From: Stropharia rugosoannulata
Taxonomy: Eukaryota > Basidiomycota > Agaricomycetes > Agaricales > Strophariaceae
NCBI GenBank assembly: GCA_028532985.1
Contig: JANCIK010000001.1
Location: 3,286,001-3,350,000 of the forward strand
Length of the DNA: 64,000 bases
Direction: 5' to 3'
Made by a program: the position numbers and the translations under genes. Shown here in pieces: positions 23,442-35,525 of this stretch (positions are counted from its first letter, which is position 1; each line of letters begins with the position of its first letter). Below the pieces are notes generated by a model, which was given only the letters and a program-made list of their open reading frames with translations, ran no database searches and was not told the DNA's origin.

Positions 23442-24761
23442 ATGAGCAATTATCCAGTACCCCCGCCAGCATATGGGCCATCTGGCTCTGCCCCGAAGCC
23501 AATGTACACGGATAACGCTTCGAGAGAGCCTCTGCTGGGAGGAGGCTCCTCCAGCCGAGGCAATGGCATATACGAGCAGCCCAACGAAGACGACTTGCCA
23601 GACGACTTTAAGGTAAAATCATATTTGATCACAGCCTTGGAACCTAGCTAATGAAACTGTTACATGCATAGTATGGTGTATCTGTCTCTGAAAGCTCTCC
23701 TGAGATTAGAAATGCCTTCATACGCAAGGTGTACATTATACTTCGTGAGTAGAACTGAAACTTCGTTACCACTCATGTCGACTAACTTCCGTATCAGTCT
23801 TGCAATTGGTGGGATAGTTGATTATCAACTTCATGCTTTCTCTTACGTTGTTGTTAGGCGTCAACCACGGTTGTAGGATCCATCATATATTCCTCCCCGT
23901 CTATAATATCTTGGGTCTTGACACAGTATGTCACAACAACTTTACCGTGGGCTATGCTAACACGACTACTTAGTGTTTGGGCATTTTATGTGCCCATGAT
24001 CGTTTCTCTAATCAATATATTCGTCCTTTACTGGAAACGTCACACCCACCCGTTGAACCTTGTTCTTCTGTCTTCATTCACCCTTTTGGAGGCATTTACC
24101 ATCGGTATCGCAGTGTCATTTTACCCTAACGTTCTCGTCCTGCAAGCATTGTAAAAATTACGCAGCTTAATTTCTATGTGGTGTTACTGACACGATTACA
24201 TTTAGGCTCATTACCACCGGCGTTTTCCTTGGGTTAACCCTGTTCACCTTCCAGTCCAAAGTACGTCTTCCACTTGCAAGCACGGGCCCATCCTAACAGA
24301 TGATATCCAGTATGACTTCTCAGGAATGGGACCATTCTTGTTTGGCAGTTTGATGGCGCTCTGTATGTCATTACGGAAACAGCTGCGCATTCATCATGAA
24401 TCCTGACTGACTGCTTTTCTTCAGGCGTTACTGGCTTTATTGGCATCTTCCTGCCGTTCAACAGCACAGTAGACCTCATCTACGCTATCGGAGGTTGTCT
24501 CATCTTCAGTGGCTACATTGTTTACGATACATACCTCATCAACAAGCGTCTGTCACCCGATGAGTTTATCATGGGCTCTATCAGCCTCTATCTCGAGTAA
24601 GCTACTATCTATTATATACTCTATGAACTAAACTAATTGCAATAACAATAGTTTCATTAACCTCTGTAAGTCCTTGTTTATGTAGATTCGTATAAATTTG
24701 TCTGACATATATAACAGTCCTCAGCATCCTCCGCTTGCTTAACAACGTCAATGACCGCTAA
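23442..24761 (+). CDS. Bax-inhibitor-1 / lifeguard family membrane protein (TMBIM)
   Basis: About seven introns. The N-terminus is proline/glycine-rich and cytosolic (MSNYPVPPPAYGPSG, LLGGGSSSRGN). Seven hydrophobic segments follow, including VWAFYVPMIVSLINIFVLYW, LVLLSSFTLLEAFTIGIAVSF, LITTGVFLGLTLFTF, GTPFLFGSLM-like helix 5, VDLIYAIGGCLIFSGYIVYDTYLI and a last one ending FINLFLSILRLLNNVNDR. The SGYIVYDTYLI...SISLYLDFINLFLSILRLL block is the conserved signature of the UPF0005/BI-1 family. These proteins sit in ER, Golgi or vacuole membranes and act as Ca2+ leak channels that modulate stress and cell death. The Pro-rich N-terminus points to the lifeguard (LFG) branch (yeast Bxi1-like). Its 3' end faces the methyltransferase gene. 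Confidence 0.88.
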
Positions 24762-24976
24762 GCACAGAATAATGACAGCTCTTATATACGGGGTGGCTTG
24801 TCCTCAATCTTCTTGATTTTCTGGTGGACTTTTTCACTGAATCCTTTTTGGTTCTTTTAAGTCCTGAAGTTGTATGATTATCAATCGATTATCTTTTCAA
24901 GTGTCGTCTTAAGATTGGTCTGTGACGAGAGTCCCTCTGTAAGATTCGAAACTCGGATTCTCTTTGAATACAAACA

Positions 24977-27000
24977 TGGTGCTTTATCGAGCTTTGAATA
25001 AGTAGTGCCCTACTCCATACCTACAAGATGATTGAAGCATCAGTAAAGCGGCCTGACTTTCAAAATATCTCTTCCAACGTACTGATTCCCTCCATCCATA
25101 TTGAAAAATTCCGCGCAGGCCATGAAGAAAACTCGAAACCTACAACAATGAAGAAATGAGTCATGAATGAGTACCTAAACCAAATATCATGTACCTATTG
25201 AATGTTTTTCTACCCTCTATAGCAGGTTGGCCCCTCTGTACTGCATCCTTTTCTAGCTCCTTAAGAGCACCTTTACTATCAAGTCAGCAAGTGAATAACA
25301 TTAATAGAAATTAGTTCAAGAATTACGTTTGCCGTTCTTGTCTTGCCCATAAAGCCAGTCTTCGCTAGTCTTGGAATAATGTGTACCAGGCAAGTACCAG
25401 CTTCGTAGAAGTACGAGGTCTGATTGGAAGTAAAGCTTCCATGGCAGATGATTAATCAGGGATTCAAAATTGTGGAGGTCGCTTACCAAAAGATCATGGG
25501 AGGGCATGGTTCCTCCTATTGCAGCGCGTTAATTACAAATTGGCAGAACAATAATGCAAACTTTGCGTACCAGAGAAGAAAGTCTTTGCCATCCATGACT
25601 CGTCATCGACAAATGAGTATGGAGTAGTCTTGTGACAGAATATGTGAATAAACAACAGGGACTCGTCAGCTTCATTTAAAGAAGCGTTTCCAGCGGGGTC
25701 CTTTTTCGTAGGTCGGAGCCAGGTGGACACCTTTTTAAGAAGCTGTTCATAATTCTTCATGTGTTCAAACATCTGCGATATCAACTGTCGGTAGTAGAAC
25801 GTGGATTAAGTAGAGCTGCTGTACTTCTATGCTTATGATTCGGTCGAATCTAAAGCAAGGTAAGCAAACGGCGGAATGCTATTAAGACCACACAACCTAC
25901 CGTTTAGAAGACTCGAACTCGTATGTATTGATGTCGGCGGTTACGATCTATAAAACTGTTGTTGAACATACTGCTGGAAGAAAAGTGTACCTGAATATAT
26001 CTCTCACTTCAATATTAGTGAGACCCTTTGACTTTGCAGTAGAGTCGATATAAATTTTCTGTGTCGACGAGTTGGATAACCCTGTTATGCGCGCATTGGG
26101 GTATTTCTGAAATGATGACAAAATAGTTTCAGATAGTTAACGGAACTGCACAAGCGGGGTTTTACCTCTGCGAGGAACAACGTAAGGCTGCCCCAGCCTG
26201 CGAGATTAGATTAAGAAAATACATGCTATCTGGTGTACTGAGTCCCTCACCGCATCCCAAATCCAGGATATCAATCCCATCTCTCAGCTGAGCCTTTTCA
26301 CAGTAGCTTTCTAACATAAGTAGCTCTGCCTCAGCAAGCGTTTCGCGGCCAGTTGGATACAGCGCGCAGGAATATTTTCTGCAAGGGCCAAGCACGGCGA
26401 GATAAAACTCCGTGGCGACCTAACAGAAACCCAATCAGTAACGCGGTTGAAGGATCGTATGCAGTTAATTTTGGTACTTCATAATGCTGCTCATTAGCCT
26501 TCTCTGGGACCTCAGCAATGTCAGTGCGACTGCGGATGTCTTCAATGAATTTCATCTTGGCCGCATGGTTTGCTTCTACTGAGCCTGCGTCGATCTCCCG
26601 GAGACGTTGCCGCACGAGCATACGTATAGCAATGCGCAGAAGGAAGTCGGGGACTAGCCCCTGGAAACGGCTTGAGGAATGTCGAACTCGAGTAACAAAG
26701 CTCTGCACTACTTACGCGGTCGAGTAAGTCATATCCAACTTGCAGAACGTGGTTCATGGTATCGGGCAATGGTAGTAGGTAAGGTCTAGGTTCGAGAAAA
26801 GTACAGTGGGAGACAGTGATTGTTCGTTGAGGTTGCCTTTATACGCGATCATGCGCTTCCACGGGTAAGCGACGCATGAATGATTGCTTCTACTGCCTTC
26901 CGATCTAGCGACTGTTGCTGACGAGTAGATCGGCTCAAGATCGGCTTAGCAATTGATGGAAACAGCCCAAATTTAGTAACCGTGATACCGAATTAATGTT
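24977..27000 (-). repeat. tandem duplication unit A (methyltransferase gene plus flanks)
   Basis: The 3' flank around 24977-25030 (GCTTTATCGAGCTTTGAATA, CCATACCTA) and the 5' flank near 26765 and 26975 (GTAGGTAAGG; TTAGTAACCGTGATACCGAATT) match the corresponding flanks of unit B. The duplicated block is therefore about 2 kb and includes the promoter. Ends are estimated by eye. Confidence 0.6.
25040..26757 (-). CDS. SAM methyltransferase, coclaurine-N-methyltransferase / CFA-synthase family, copy 1
   Basis: About nine small introns, product of roughly 360 residues. N-terminal MNHVLQVGYDLLDR precedes a helical region (AIRMLVRQRLREIDAG). The family block EQHYEVATEFYLAVLGPCRKYSCALYP is clear. 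The SAM-binding motif I is ILDLGCGWGSLTLFLAE, rebuilt over an intron. Further on come YPNARITGLSNSSTQK, IEIVTADINTYEFE, FDRIISIEMFEHMKNYEQLLKKVSTWL and IHIFCHKTTPYSFVDDESWMAKTFFSGGTMPSHDLL. These closely follow plant coclaurine N-methyltransferase and bacterial cyclopropane-fatty-acyl synthase-type enzymes. The C-terminus is AEFFNMDGGNQYVGRDILKV. The substrate is unknown: lipid cyclopropanation-type chemistry or small-molecule N-methylation are both possible. The start is the ATG at 26757, matched in position by copy 2. Confidence 0.85.
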
Positions 27001-27059
27001 TGCCCAAGATTACATAACACAAACGCTTGGCAAACGCACAACACAACAGAGGCTTAGTA

Positions 27060-29110
27060 GGATGCTTTATCGCACTTTGAATAAATAATGCCCCACTCCA
27101 TACCTATAAGTATGTTGTTAGTAAATTAGTTCGCATCAGATCGATCCCTCCCAACGTACTGATTCCCTCCATCTATGTTAAAAAATTCGGCGCAGGACAT
27201 GAAGTAAACCCGAAACCTGTAGTAACGAAGACATTAGCAATGAACGGTACTCAGGCTCAGTTAATGCACCTATTATACATTTTTTTGCCTTCTATAGCCG
27301 GTTGACCTCTCTGCACTGCATCGCTTTCCAATTGTTTGAGTGCATCTTTTTGATCAAGTCAGCGTAAGGGGAATTTAGAAACACAATTTAAAGAATTACA
27401 TATCCCATTTCTATCTTGTCCCCGCAGCCAGTCTTCGCATGTTCTAGAATAGTGGGTACCCGGCAGATACCAGTTTCGTAGAAGCACGAGATCTGACTGG
27501 AAGTACAACTTTTCCACGGTAATGCTTAATTAGTTAAAGACAACGGAGGTAGCAACTTGCCTACCATAAGATCATGAGAAGGCATGGTTCCACCTATTGA
27601 GGCGCATTCATTTACTTGATAGTGCGAGCTTCAGGCTATGCGTACCAGAGAAGAAATTCTTTGCCATCCATGACTCGTCGTCGACGAAATGATACGGAGT
27701 AGTCTTGTGGCAGAAAATATGAATAAATAACAGGGATTCGTCGGCTTCATTTAGAGAAGCTTCATTCCCTGCAGAATCATTCCTCGTGGGTCTAAGCCAA
27801 GTGGACACCTTTTTGAAAAGTTGCTCATAATTCTTCATGTGCTCGAACATCTACAATATCTCAAGTTGTTAGTGTTTGTAACTAGAACGGACAGAATTGA
27901 CCGTACTTCGACGGTTATAATTCGATCAAACCTAACACACGACAAGTCAACGATGGAATAATTCAATAAACCACATTTATAGCACTGACCGGGTGGAAGA
28001 GTCAAACTCGTGTGTATTGATGTCGGCGGTCACAATCTGTAAATAAATCTTGTTATAATACTAGTACTGGTAAAACAAATACTCGAAGATCTATCTCACA
28101 TCAACATTAGTAAGACCCCTGGCCTTTGCTGTGGCATCGATGTAGGTTTTCTGTGTTGAAGAGTTAGACAATCCTGTTATATGCGCATTGGGGTATTTCT
28201 GTGAAGATGTTAAAGTATTTTTAGATAATAATCATGGCCGTTCACAAATCATTTACATGTACCTCTGCGAAAAATAATGCAGCGCTTCCCCAGCCTGATA
28301 AATCATTATCAGAGGAATAGAAATAACTTCAATGGCAGCATTGAGATCACTCACCGCATCCCAAATCCAGAATGTCAAGTCCATCCCTCAGGTGCGCCTT
28401 CTCGCAGTAGCTTTCTAACATAAGTAGCTCTGCCTCAGCAATCGTTTCGTGGCCTGTCGGATAGAGAGAGCAGGAATATTTTGCACGGGGACCAAGCGCA
28501 GCAAGCCAAAACTCTGTGGAGACCTAACAAACACCCAGTCAACGTCCTCTAGATAATTGAAAGAAAGGTGCGCAGCCGAGGGGTACCTCATAATGTTGTT
28601 CATTCGCCTTCTCAGCGACCTCAGCAATAGTCGTCCGCTTACGAAGGTCTTCAATGAAATTCATCTTAGCCGTGTGGTTTGCTTCTACTGAGCCAAGGTC
28701 AATTTCCCGTAGACGTTCGCGCACGAGCATGCGCGCAGCTATGCGAACAAGGAAGTCCGGGATCAGGCCCTAGAAAACGCTTGAGCACCCAGGCCTTAAG
28801 CAATTGTAAAGAGACTTACTTGGTCGACGAGAGTGTATCCAACTTGAAAAAGGTAGTCCATAGGGCTGGGCAATGGGGGTAGGTAAGGCTGGAAAGTCAA
28901 AGTTCGGAAAATCTAACCATCTGCAGTTTTAAGTACATGCCGACCTTGTGCGGACCAAGTGGTCTCATGGGTAACCGAGAGGTTATAAATGACTACATAT
29001 ATGCCTAACGCTTCCCGCCTCTGTGATGTTGCTGAAACTCTGACTTGTGATAATAGCCTATCCGATTGATAGATGCCGTCCAAAATTAGTAACACTGATA
29101 CCAAATTAGA
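27060..29110 (-). repeat. tandem duplication unit B (methyltransferase gene plus flanks)
   Basis: Head-to-tail partner of unit A. It shares the 3' flank (GCTTTATCGCACTTTGAATA, CCATACCTATAAG near 27070-27115) and a 5' stretch (TTAGTAACACTGATACCAAATTAG near 29085). Ends are estimated by eye. Confidence 0.6.
27126..28861 (-). CDS. SAM methyltransferase, coclaurine-N-methyltransferase / CFA-synthase family, copy 2
   Basis: This is a paralogue of the gene at 25040-26757, on the same strand with the same exon plan. Start MDYLFQVGYTLVDQ at 28861 aligns with MNHVLQVGYDLLDR of copy 1. Conserved blocks include MLVRERLREIDLGSVEANHTAKM, KYSCSLYPTG, the Gly-rich SAM site split by an intron, and FEHMKNYEQLFKKVSTWLRP. 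IHIFCHKTTPYHFVDDESWMAKNFFSG also matches; within this last region only a few residues differ. The C-terminus departs after GGNQYVGRD: it ends RSDAN, where copy 1 continues ILKVRPLY. The frame otherwise looks intact, so both copies may be active with slightly different specificity. Substrate unknown. Confidence 0.83.
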
Positions 29111-29416
29111 AATATATATGTACCCGGTACCCGTGATTAGACAACGCTCACCATATACACTGAACTGAAAGTGTGTGTAGAGCGTACAGATCTATTCATA
29201 CCTGAATAAAGTCTTCTCTCCCTGTACAAGGAGTTTGATAGAATAGGGGACCGCACAGGCGCTTTGACCACACGCCAATGTCCCAATGTCTCGGCCTATC
29301 CGTCATCACTGCAAACATTAAAATCATTTGAGGACAGCATAGAAAAGTAGCCTTGAAAACAGACCAAGAATGTCTCTCCCATCACCCAACAACCTGTCAG
29401 CATTATCCTGGGCGCT
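28862..29416. promoter_or_regulatory. divergent intergenic region, methyltransferase copy 2 / aspartic protease
   Basis: 555 nt between outward-pointing start codons. TTATAAAT (about 28982) lies some 120 nt upstream of the methyltransferase ATG; copy 1 has a comparable TTTATACG (about 26838). No gene was recognised. Confidence 0.35.
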
Positions 29417-31583
29417 ATGCTCCGTCGGGCCATCCTACTCCTCGTCCACACTACAGCAATGATGTATCTCGCAGCTAGTCGAATACGCCTTGCACATGGG
29501 GTTGTTATCCCCGATTCACGGTTACGCCCCTCTTCGTTCATCATGCCCGTAAAACGGCGCCGCCTCAGCAGAACAATCGTCAGTAAAAACGGATCAATGG
29601 TTTTCGACCCTACTCAAGCTGTGAGTAGTAGTATTTTACTTCAGATTCAACCCCAGCACCTACTAACTCCGCGCTGATCTCCTATTCATAAAAACCAACG
29701 TCGCACGGCACCAGAAGGCCGAAGTGCAGGCGCTTGTCGGAAAATACCAGCACGCTGAGACGATCCTGAAGGATCTTCCAGGCTCGGTGACTCGGGCACC
29801 TAACAATGGACGTGGTGACCAGGCTGTCCTCAAGCCCATCACGCCGGCGACTAATAAAAATGCAGCCACTGACTCCCCAGCAGAAGCCCTCCGCGTCACT
29901 TTGCGCAACGTGATGCTCAACACCAGCACGGGCGCGAGGACTGCAGAGGCCGAGCAGGGCCCCGCACTTGATGTCCCCCCGATCATTGTCACGTCTGGAA
30001 CGGCGGCGATGGCGCTCACCGACATGGTGTCGGACGGGATGGACGTGCTGTACTACGGCGGGATCGACATCGGCACGCCTCCGCAGGAGCTGACCGTGGA
30101 CATAGACACCGGGTCCGCGGATCTGTGGGTGCCCGCGGGGTGCACAGCCTGTTCGAACAAGCAGTTCGATCCGGGCGCGAGCACGACGTACATGGACTCG
30201 GGCGAGAAGTTCACTGTTTCGTATGTGCGTGCGCTGCGCCTGTTCCCAGAGTCATATTTGTGCAAAAAAAAAATATTGACGCCGTAATGTGGGTGGACAG
30301 GGTTCCGGGTCGGTTTCTGCAACGCTTGCCCAGGACGTCGTCGCAATACAAGGTCTGACGGTGCAAAAACAAGCCTTCGGCGCGGCGACGAGCGAAGAAG
30401 GCGACTTGAACGACTATCCAAACAGTGGTTTACTCGGGCTTGCTTTCAGCTCAATTGCGGCTTCTCAGCAACCTACATTATTTGAGAACCTCATTCGCGA
30501 CAAGCACTTGGCAGCCCCAATTTTTTCGGTATTTCTTGCTCGTCACGGACGTCCTGGCTCAGAGGTTTTTGATTTTTATACCAGTTTGACATATTTCATG
30601 GCTTTTTAAACTGACTAGAAGCCATTCAGGTTTGCTTTGGGTGTATTAACCACGACAAGATGTCTGGCCCAATTTCCTGGTCACCTGTTATATCAAAGGT
30701 CAGTCAGTATTTTGCGTTGCTAAATATACCCATTTAGAGTGCACGACAGACCTACTGGACAATCGCCTTGGAGAGCATCTCCATCAATTCCACAGTGGCC
30801 CCCGCAACAAATATAGTTGCAGTGAGTCCTGAACTAGTAATACATTTTGTTCATTTTCGATAAAATTTCCAGGCCATTGACACCGGAACCACCTTAGTAT
30901 ACCTTCCAGACCATCTCGCAGTGAGACTTTATGACATGGTCAGTATGTCCGCAACGCCTCTGGTATGCGACGTTAACTGTCCACAGATTCCCAGTGCGCG
31001 TCAAGCAGCGGAATATGGTCCAGGTAAAGCCTACACGTAATCCCCCATATATAGTGTAATTATCGCCTACCGCGCAGAATTTTACGCATATCCCTGCAAT
31101 AGTGTGTTTTCAATATCACTCTCCTTTGGGGGTGTCCCGTTTGCTTTGAACATGGAGGACTTTAACATGGGTGAGCAGTCAAATACCTTGCTTTGAAATA
31201 GGGACTTACAGAGTACTTCATCAGGACAGAATGATTATAACTCTTCGTATGTCACCTGTTGATAAATGACCTTTAGTGATATCCATGAATGATTGGCATG
31301 TCGGTTAGTGAATGCATTGGGGGAATTTTATCCCTGGAAAGCCAGTCGTTTGCACCTAATCTCGCCATTATCGGTGAGTAAAGCAATTCTGTCAGACCAC
31401 CTAATATAAGAGAACGCCTCTAACACGGACTGGCAGGCGACGAATTTCTAAAATCATGTAAGTCAATTAAATTGGGTCCTAGAAATCCCACAACATAAAA
31501 AATCCATCTGTTTAGGGTACTCCGTGTTCGATTACGCGAATGGCGCCCGGGTCGGGTTTGCTCCAAGCGTGAATAACCGCTGA
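29417..31583 (+). CDS. secreted aspartic protease, pepsin family A1
   Basis: About ten introns. The N-terminus is a hydrophobic signal (AILLLVHTTAMMYLAASRIRLAHG) followed by a long, basic prosegment of about 170 residues. The mature enzyme begins near DVLYYGGIDIGTPPQELTVD. The first catalytic motif is DIDTGSADLWVPA, the flap region GSGSVSATLAQD, and the second catalytic motif AIDTGTTLVYLPD, so both active-site Asp are present. Two Cys pairs are likely (ACSNKQF region and SVF...ECIGG). After splicing the 3' part reads FNMGQNDYNSSECIGGILSLE, IIGDEFLKSWYSVFDYANGARVGFAP, the canonical end of the fold. It is intact. An extracellular or vacuolar acid protease is inferred; the large prosegment suggests autocatalytic activation at low pH. 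Confidence 0.88.
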
Positions 31584-31685
31584 GCGGCGAATATTTAGTA
31601 TAGCGGGCGTAATATTAGTGCTTTACATATCCAGAAACCTCCGTCGCTCCCTGCAATCCAAATTGAGGAAGTTTATTCAGTACAG

Positions 31686-32709
31686 TTACTTCGTCTTGAT
31701 CTTTTTCTCCTCTCCCGAGCGCCCGAGGACTTTGCGCCTTTGAGACATCATGTAGGTGTACATGACGTAGAGACCTAGGTGTGGCTCGTCAGAACGCGCC
31801 TTGCTACGAAAGAGAAGAGGATAGATACCGGGCCACCAGATGAGAAAGAGCACGCCGCGCGCATAGTCAGTGGGCTTCCACATGCCTTGGAGCCACGCGG
31901 CCCAGCCGGGGATGGGGGACGACGACGGCAGAGTGGCGTAGATGAGGAACGCCTCCGAGCCGGCGCCGAGCGGGTAGAGGACGTAGAACGAGGTGTAGCG
32001 CAGCCACACCAGCGCGTACGGGTTCGAGCCCAGGAGGCTCGCCGCGTAGAACGAGTAGCGGATGATCTCTGTGGTAGACCACGCGAGGACCATGCTGGTG
32101 TACAGCGGGTTCGAGCGCACCTGTGGCGCGTCAAGCAATACGGTGAGCGGCGCGTTTCGTGTGTGTATACAGTGAAGGTGGAATAGTGCTTACTTCAGGG
32201 AACTGCTCCGCGATGCCCCAGACGAGGAAGAGGCGGCTCGCGACCTGCATCGCGGTCGTCTGGAGGGGGCTGCGCACCCACCCCAGGAGAACGTGTACAA
32301 CCTCGAGCGCGGCAAAGCTCTGCACGAACGCAGTCGTCGCGCCGACGCGCGAGAACGTAGTCAGTGTGCGGCGGAAAACGGGCTGGAGGAAGGCGGGGAG
32401 CTGCGAGTCGATGCTCGCGGGCGTGCCAAACTTGCCGCCCCACGAGGACATAAGGCGCGCGAGCACGGAGGTGGCTGTTTTCTTGGTTTCAAGTGTGTCG
32501 GAGCCGCCGTCGAGGTTGAAGAGGTGGACGAGGATGAGCGTGAAAACGTAGCCCCAGCCCAGCGCGGAGACGACATTGTATGCGATAAGGTACACCTTTA
32601 AGGGGGTGAGTGGCGTAGTGGGTAAGGCTGCGACGCGGCGGTCAGCACGAAAAATACGGGGGATGAGAGAGGATGTACATTTTTTGGGTTTTTGGGATGA
32701 ACCTGCCAT
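31686..32709 (-). CDS. PHS1: very-long-chain 3-hydroxyacyl-CoA dehydratase (PHS1/HACD)
   Basis: Two or more exons, about 310 residues, with six predicted helices. The start is MAGSSQKPKK at ATG 32709; the frame upstream of it is open but less likely. PLKVYLIAYNVVSALGWGYVF is the first helix. The family core reads TEIIRYSFYAASLLG then LRYTSFYVLYPLGAGSEAFLIY, which contains the catalytic Tyr (Y of SFYVLYP) and Glu (SEAFL) of the PTPLA/HACD family. The C-terminus ends KIKTK, a KxKxx dilysine ER-retrieval signal. It performs the third step of very-long-chain fatty-acid elongation, dehydrating 3-hydroxyacyl-CoA in the ER membrane. The loop after helix 1 (DGGSDTLETKKTATSV) is longer than in yeast Phs1. 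The 3' end is 102 nt from the protease's. Confidence 0.88.
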
Positions 32710-32950
32710 GGTGCCTCGAGTCGTAGCGGTCGTATCGTTGTCGTAGTGAAGATACAAGTGTGGCGCACGCAATACCGCGTCCCAGACTTTTCACACACGT
32801 GATCACGAGCTCTGTCATCAGAGTCTAGACTCTGAACTTCGTGGCTTGGACGAAGCAGAAAAAAAGCAAAAAAGAGATTATGTCACATACATACTTATAT
32901 TACAAGATAAATAGGCAAAGCGGGTATATTCAAGTCATCCAGTTCAGAAC

Positions 32951-35363
32951 TCAATAACCCAGCTCATCCGTCGTCATGTCACCATCTTTCACCACCTCCA
33001 GCATGGGTGCCTTAGAGGCTGACTTGCCAGTAGCTGAATGCGTCCGCCGCGTGCTCGCATTCATGCTAGCAGCGAGGTTGACAAGCGGCATGCGACCCAC
33101 GCGCGTAATGTTCGTCCGCGGCTTATTTTCCAGGGGCACTTGCACCGATTTATACATAACCAGCTCCTGCTCGAGTGCCTCCTTCTGCGCCTCAACATTC
33201 TCCTGCTCGTTCGTCAGCAGGGCAATTTGCTATTTTAGGAGGAAGAGTATAGTTAGTAGAACGGGAATCCAGTAAAGTCCAATAGTACGCACATGCTTCG
33301 CCTGCGCCAGCTCCTGGCGTATACGGTCAACATACATGATTTTCTGAGCGGGGTTGTGGTGTCCCAGAATCTCTGCGTTAAACTTGCTGATGCTGTCCGC
33401 TTCGCTCTCCGCAATTTTGTTGCGGATCATCAGTCTGGTGACCTCCTCATTGAGCCTCTCGTACGCGTCGCGGTATACCTCTGCATCCGCCAGCTCTTGC
33501 GTGATCCTACAAGAATAGACACGTTTTAATTGAAAGAAAAGCGAAGATTAGGTGAAAGACGAACATGTCAATTTCGTCACGCAGAGCCTGTTCCGCCACG
33601 CGGCTCTTCTGAACGGTCGAGGACAGGCGTGAGATGGTGTCCTTGTCTTTCTTTACCGAATTTGTGTGTTGGAGAACAGCATCCTTCAGTTCTTGCTGTG
33701 CATCTGCTAGTCGCACTTCAAGGATTGCAGCTGATGTTCGCAGGTCATTGCTCTTGGTGGTCGCCAATGCCAATTGCTCATCGAATTCCATCTTTTCCTT
33801 GCGTAAGGATTCGAGCCGGGCAGCGATCGCTTCATGAGAGGCCAATGCACTGGATAAATCCGATTCCCGCTGTTCTGCGATGATCTTCGCATTAGAGTGC
33901 TCTTTGACAAAAACAGAGGCAGCAAAGCAAAGCTGTTGACTCTTGAGGCGATATATATCTGCCGTGAGCTCATGCATGTCGCGTTCTGACTGCATATCAT
34001 GTATGCGGGTTTCAAGCATGCGATTACCTATCTCCTCCAAAGTGCTGCGGATACCCTCGTCTATTTCAGGTTTAGAACGCGTTAGCAAAGTATCGCCACT
34101 GAACGAGGCGTAACACGCTATTTCGGACAATGCGTCGTGCAGCAGTTGCTTGAGAAGGTTGTTGTCCTCTTTGACTTGACGGAAGAGATGAGTTAGCTCC
34201 ACGGCTTGTGCTTCCGAGTTGGCGAGTTTACGCTCCAAACGTAACTGGCGGATGCGGAGGGAAGCAAAATTAAGCTCGAGAATGCGATAGCGATCTGTCG
34301 ACACGGACTGGCTGGCGAGAGCACCATATTGGCGTGCAACAGAGGCCAAGAGCTGCTGGTGCTGCTCGAGGCGTAGAAGTAGGTCAGCTTCTCTATGGCC
34401 TGCATCAGACTCTAGCTGGCTAAGCCTCGCCTGTGCCGTTCGTGACTCGGATTGGGCCTCGTGTAGACGGACCTCCATTTCTTTGTTTGCCGTCTTCAAA
34501 GCCTGAGCCTCTTCTTCCAGCGATCGTTTAGAGTCTTTGACCTTACTTTCCGAGTTTTCCCTTTTTTTGTGCTCAAGCTGGACTTGCCTCTCCAGGTCGA
34601 CGATACGACGGTCCCGGTCCTTGAGCTCTTCTTTACGCTTTGCTTCCAAGTTGACAAGGGTCTTTTTTAGCTCGTTGACCTCGGGTTGCCGGGAAGAAGC
34701 CTTGTCTCGGTCAAGTTCGAGAAGGCGCAGTTTATGTCGCAGGTCTTTGAGTTCGTTCTGGTCAGACGTACTCGCTTTCTTGAGCTCCTGCAGACGCGCC
34801 TCGAGGGCGGCATTTTGTTTCTTCTGCTTCTCAAGACGCTCTGCCTGCTCGGAGACGGACTTTTGGGATGCAGCGGCGTCCTGTTTATACCGTTCGATTT
34901 CGGCCTGATGCTGTTGTAGCCAGGATGAGTGTACGTTATGCGGTCTGGAGAAGGCGACGCACTGTTTTCTTGCCTTCGAGATGGACCTTCTCGAGCTCGT
35001 CGACTTTCTTCTGAAGCAGGTGGTACCTTTCGGAAGTGGATTTGACTGAGGGTTTGTGCATTGGCTCTGGAGCAGAGGTGAGCAGGGATGCAGCGGGGCG
35101 GGTAGAGAACTGTACCGGACGGCTTGTCCTTGGAGAAGCGCTCGGTCTTCTCTAGGAAGGCGCCCCGCTTGTAGTTGTCTAGGGCAGATTCTGGGCAAGA
35201 TTTAGAGTACGGAAGAGGGCTGTGCGCGGGTCATACCTTGGGGGATGTTGTATGCGTTAGGCGCGGGGACATCGGGCACTGCGTCGGGGGTGTTAGCGGG
35301 AGTCTGGGGGCAGTGGGGGGGCACACCTTTGACGGGGTCGAATCTGGGCCCCTTGGGAAACAT
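32951..35363 (-). CDS. long coiled-coil protein with HMMR-like N-terminus
   Basis: Several exons, about 700 residues. After splicing the N-terminus reads MFPKGPRFDPVKVPDVPAPNAYNIP, then ALDNYKRGAFLEKTERFSKDKPS. This layout (short FPKGPRF, PNAY, then a phenylalanine/lysine motif) resembles the HMMR_N module of hyaluronan-mediated motility receptor, a mitotic-spindle and centrosome protein in animals. Nearly all the rest is heptad-rich (EIERYKQDAAASQKSVSEQAERLEKQKKQNAALE and onward to SRLSSTVQKSRVAEQALRDEIDM), interrupted by a less regular region around residues 330-420. The tail (RTNITRVGRMPLVNL, DELGY) is not coiled coil. It is likely a microtubule- or spindle-pole-associated factor by analogy only. 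It shares a 162-nt divergent promoter region with the phosphatase gene. Confidence 0.7.
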
Positions 35364-35525
35364 GGGGGATGGTTGATGGAGGAGTGTGCGGCGGAGAGGT
35401 ACGCGACGCGCGAGATCACATGACGGTGAGCTGTGTAAATTGAATTGTGGGCGGTGGGGGGATGCCCTTGACCAAGTGATACTCGAAAAGCGCCAGGTCC
35501 CCCGCCAGGCCGCCCTCTGCTGTCC
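35364..35525. promoter_or_regulatory. 162-nt divergent promoter region, HMMR-like / PSR1-like
   Basis: The start codons are only 162 nt apart and point outward, so this short GC-rich stretch must serve both genes. The sequence includes GGTACGCGACGCGCGAGATCA and GTGATACTCGAAAAGCGCC. No TATA element was seen. Geometry is the only evidence. Confidence 0.5.
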
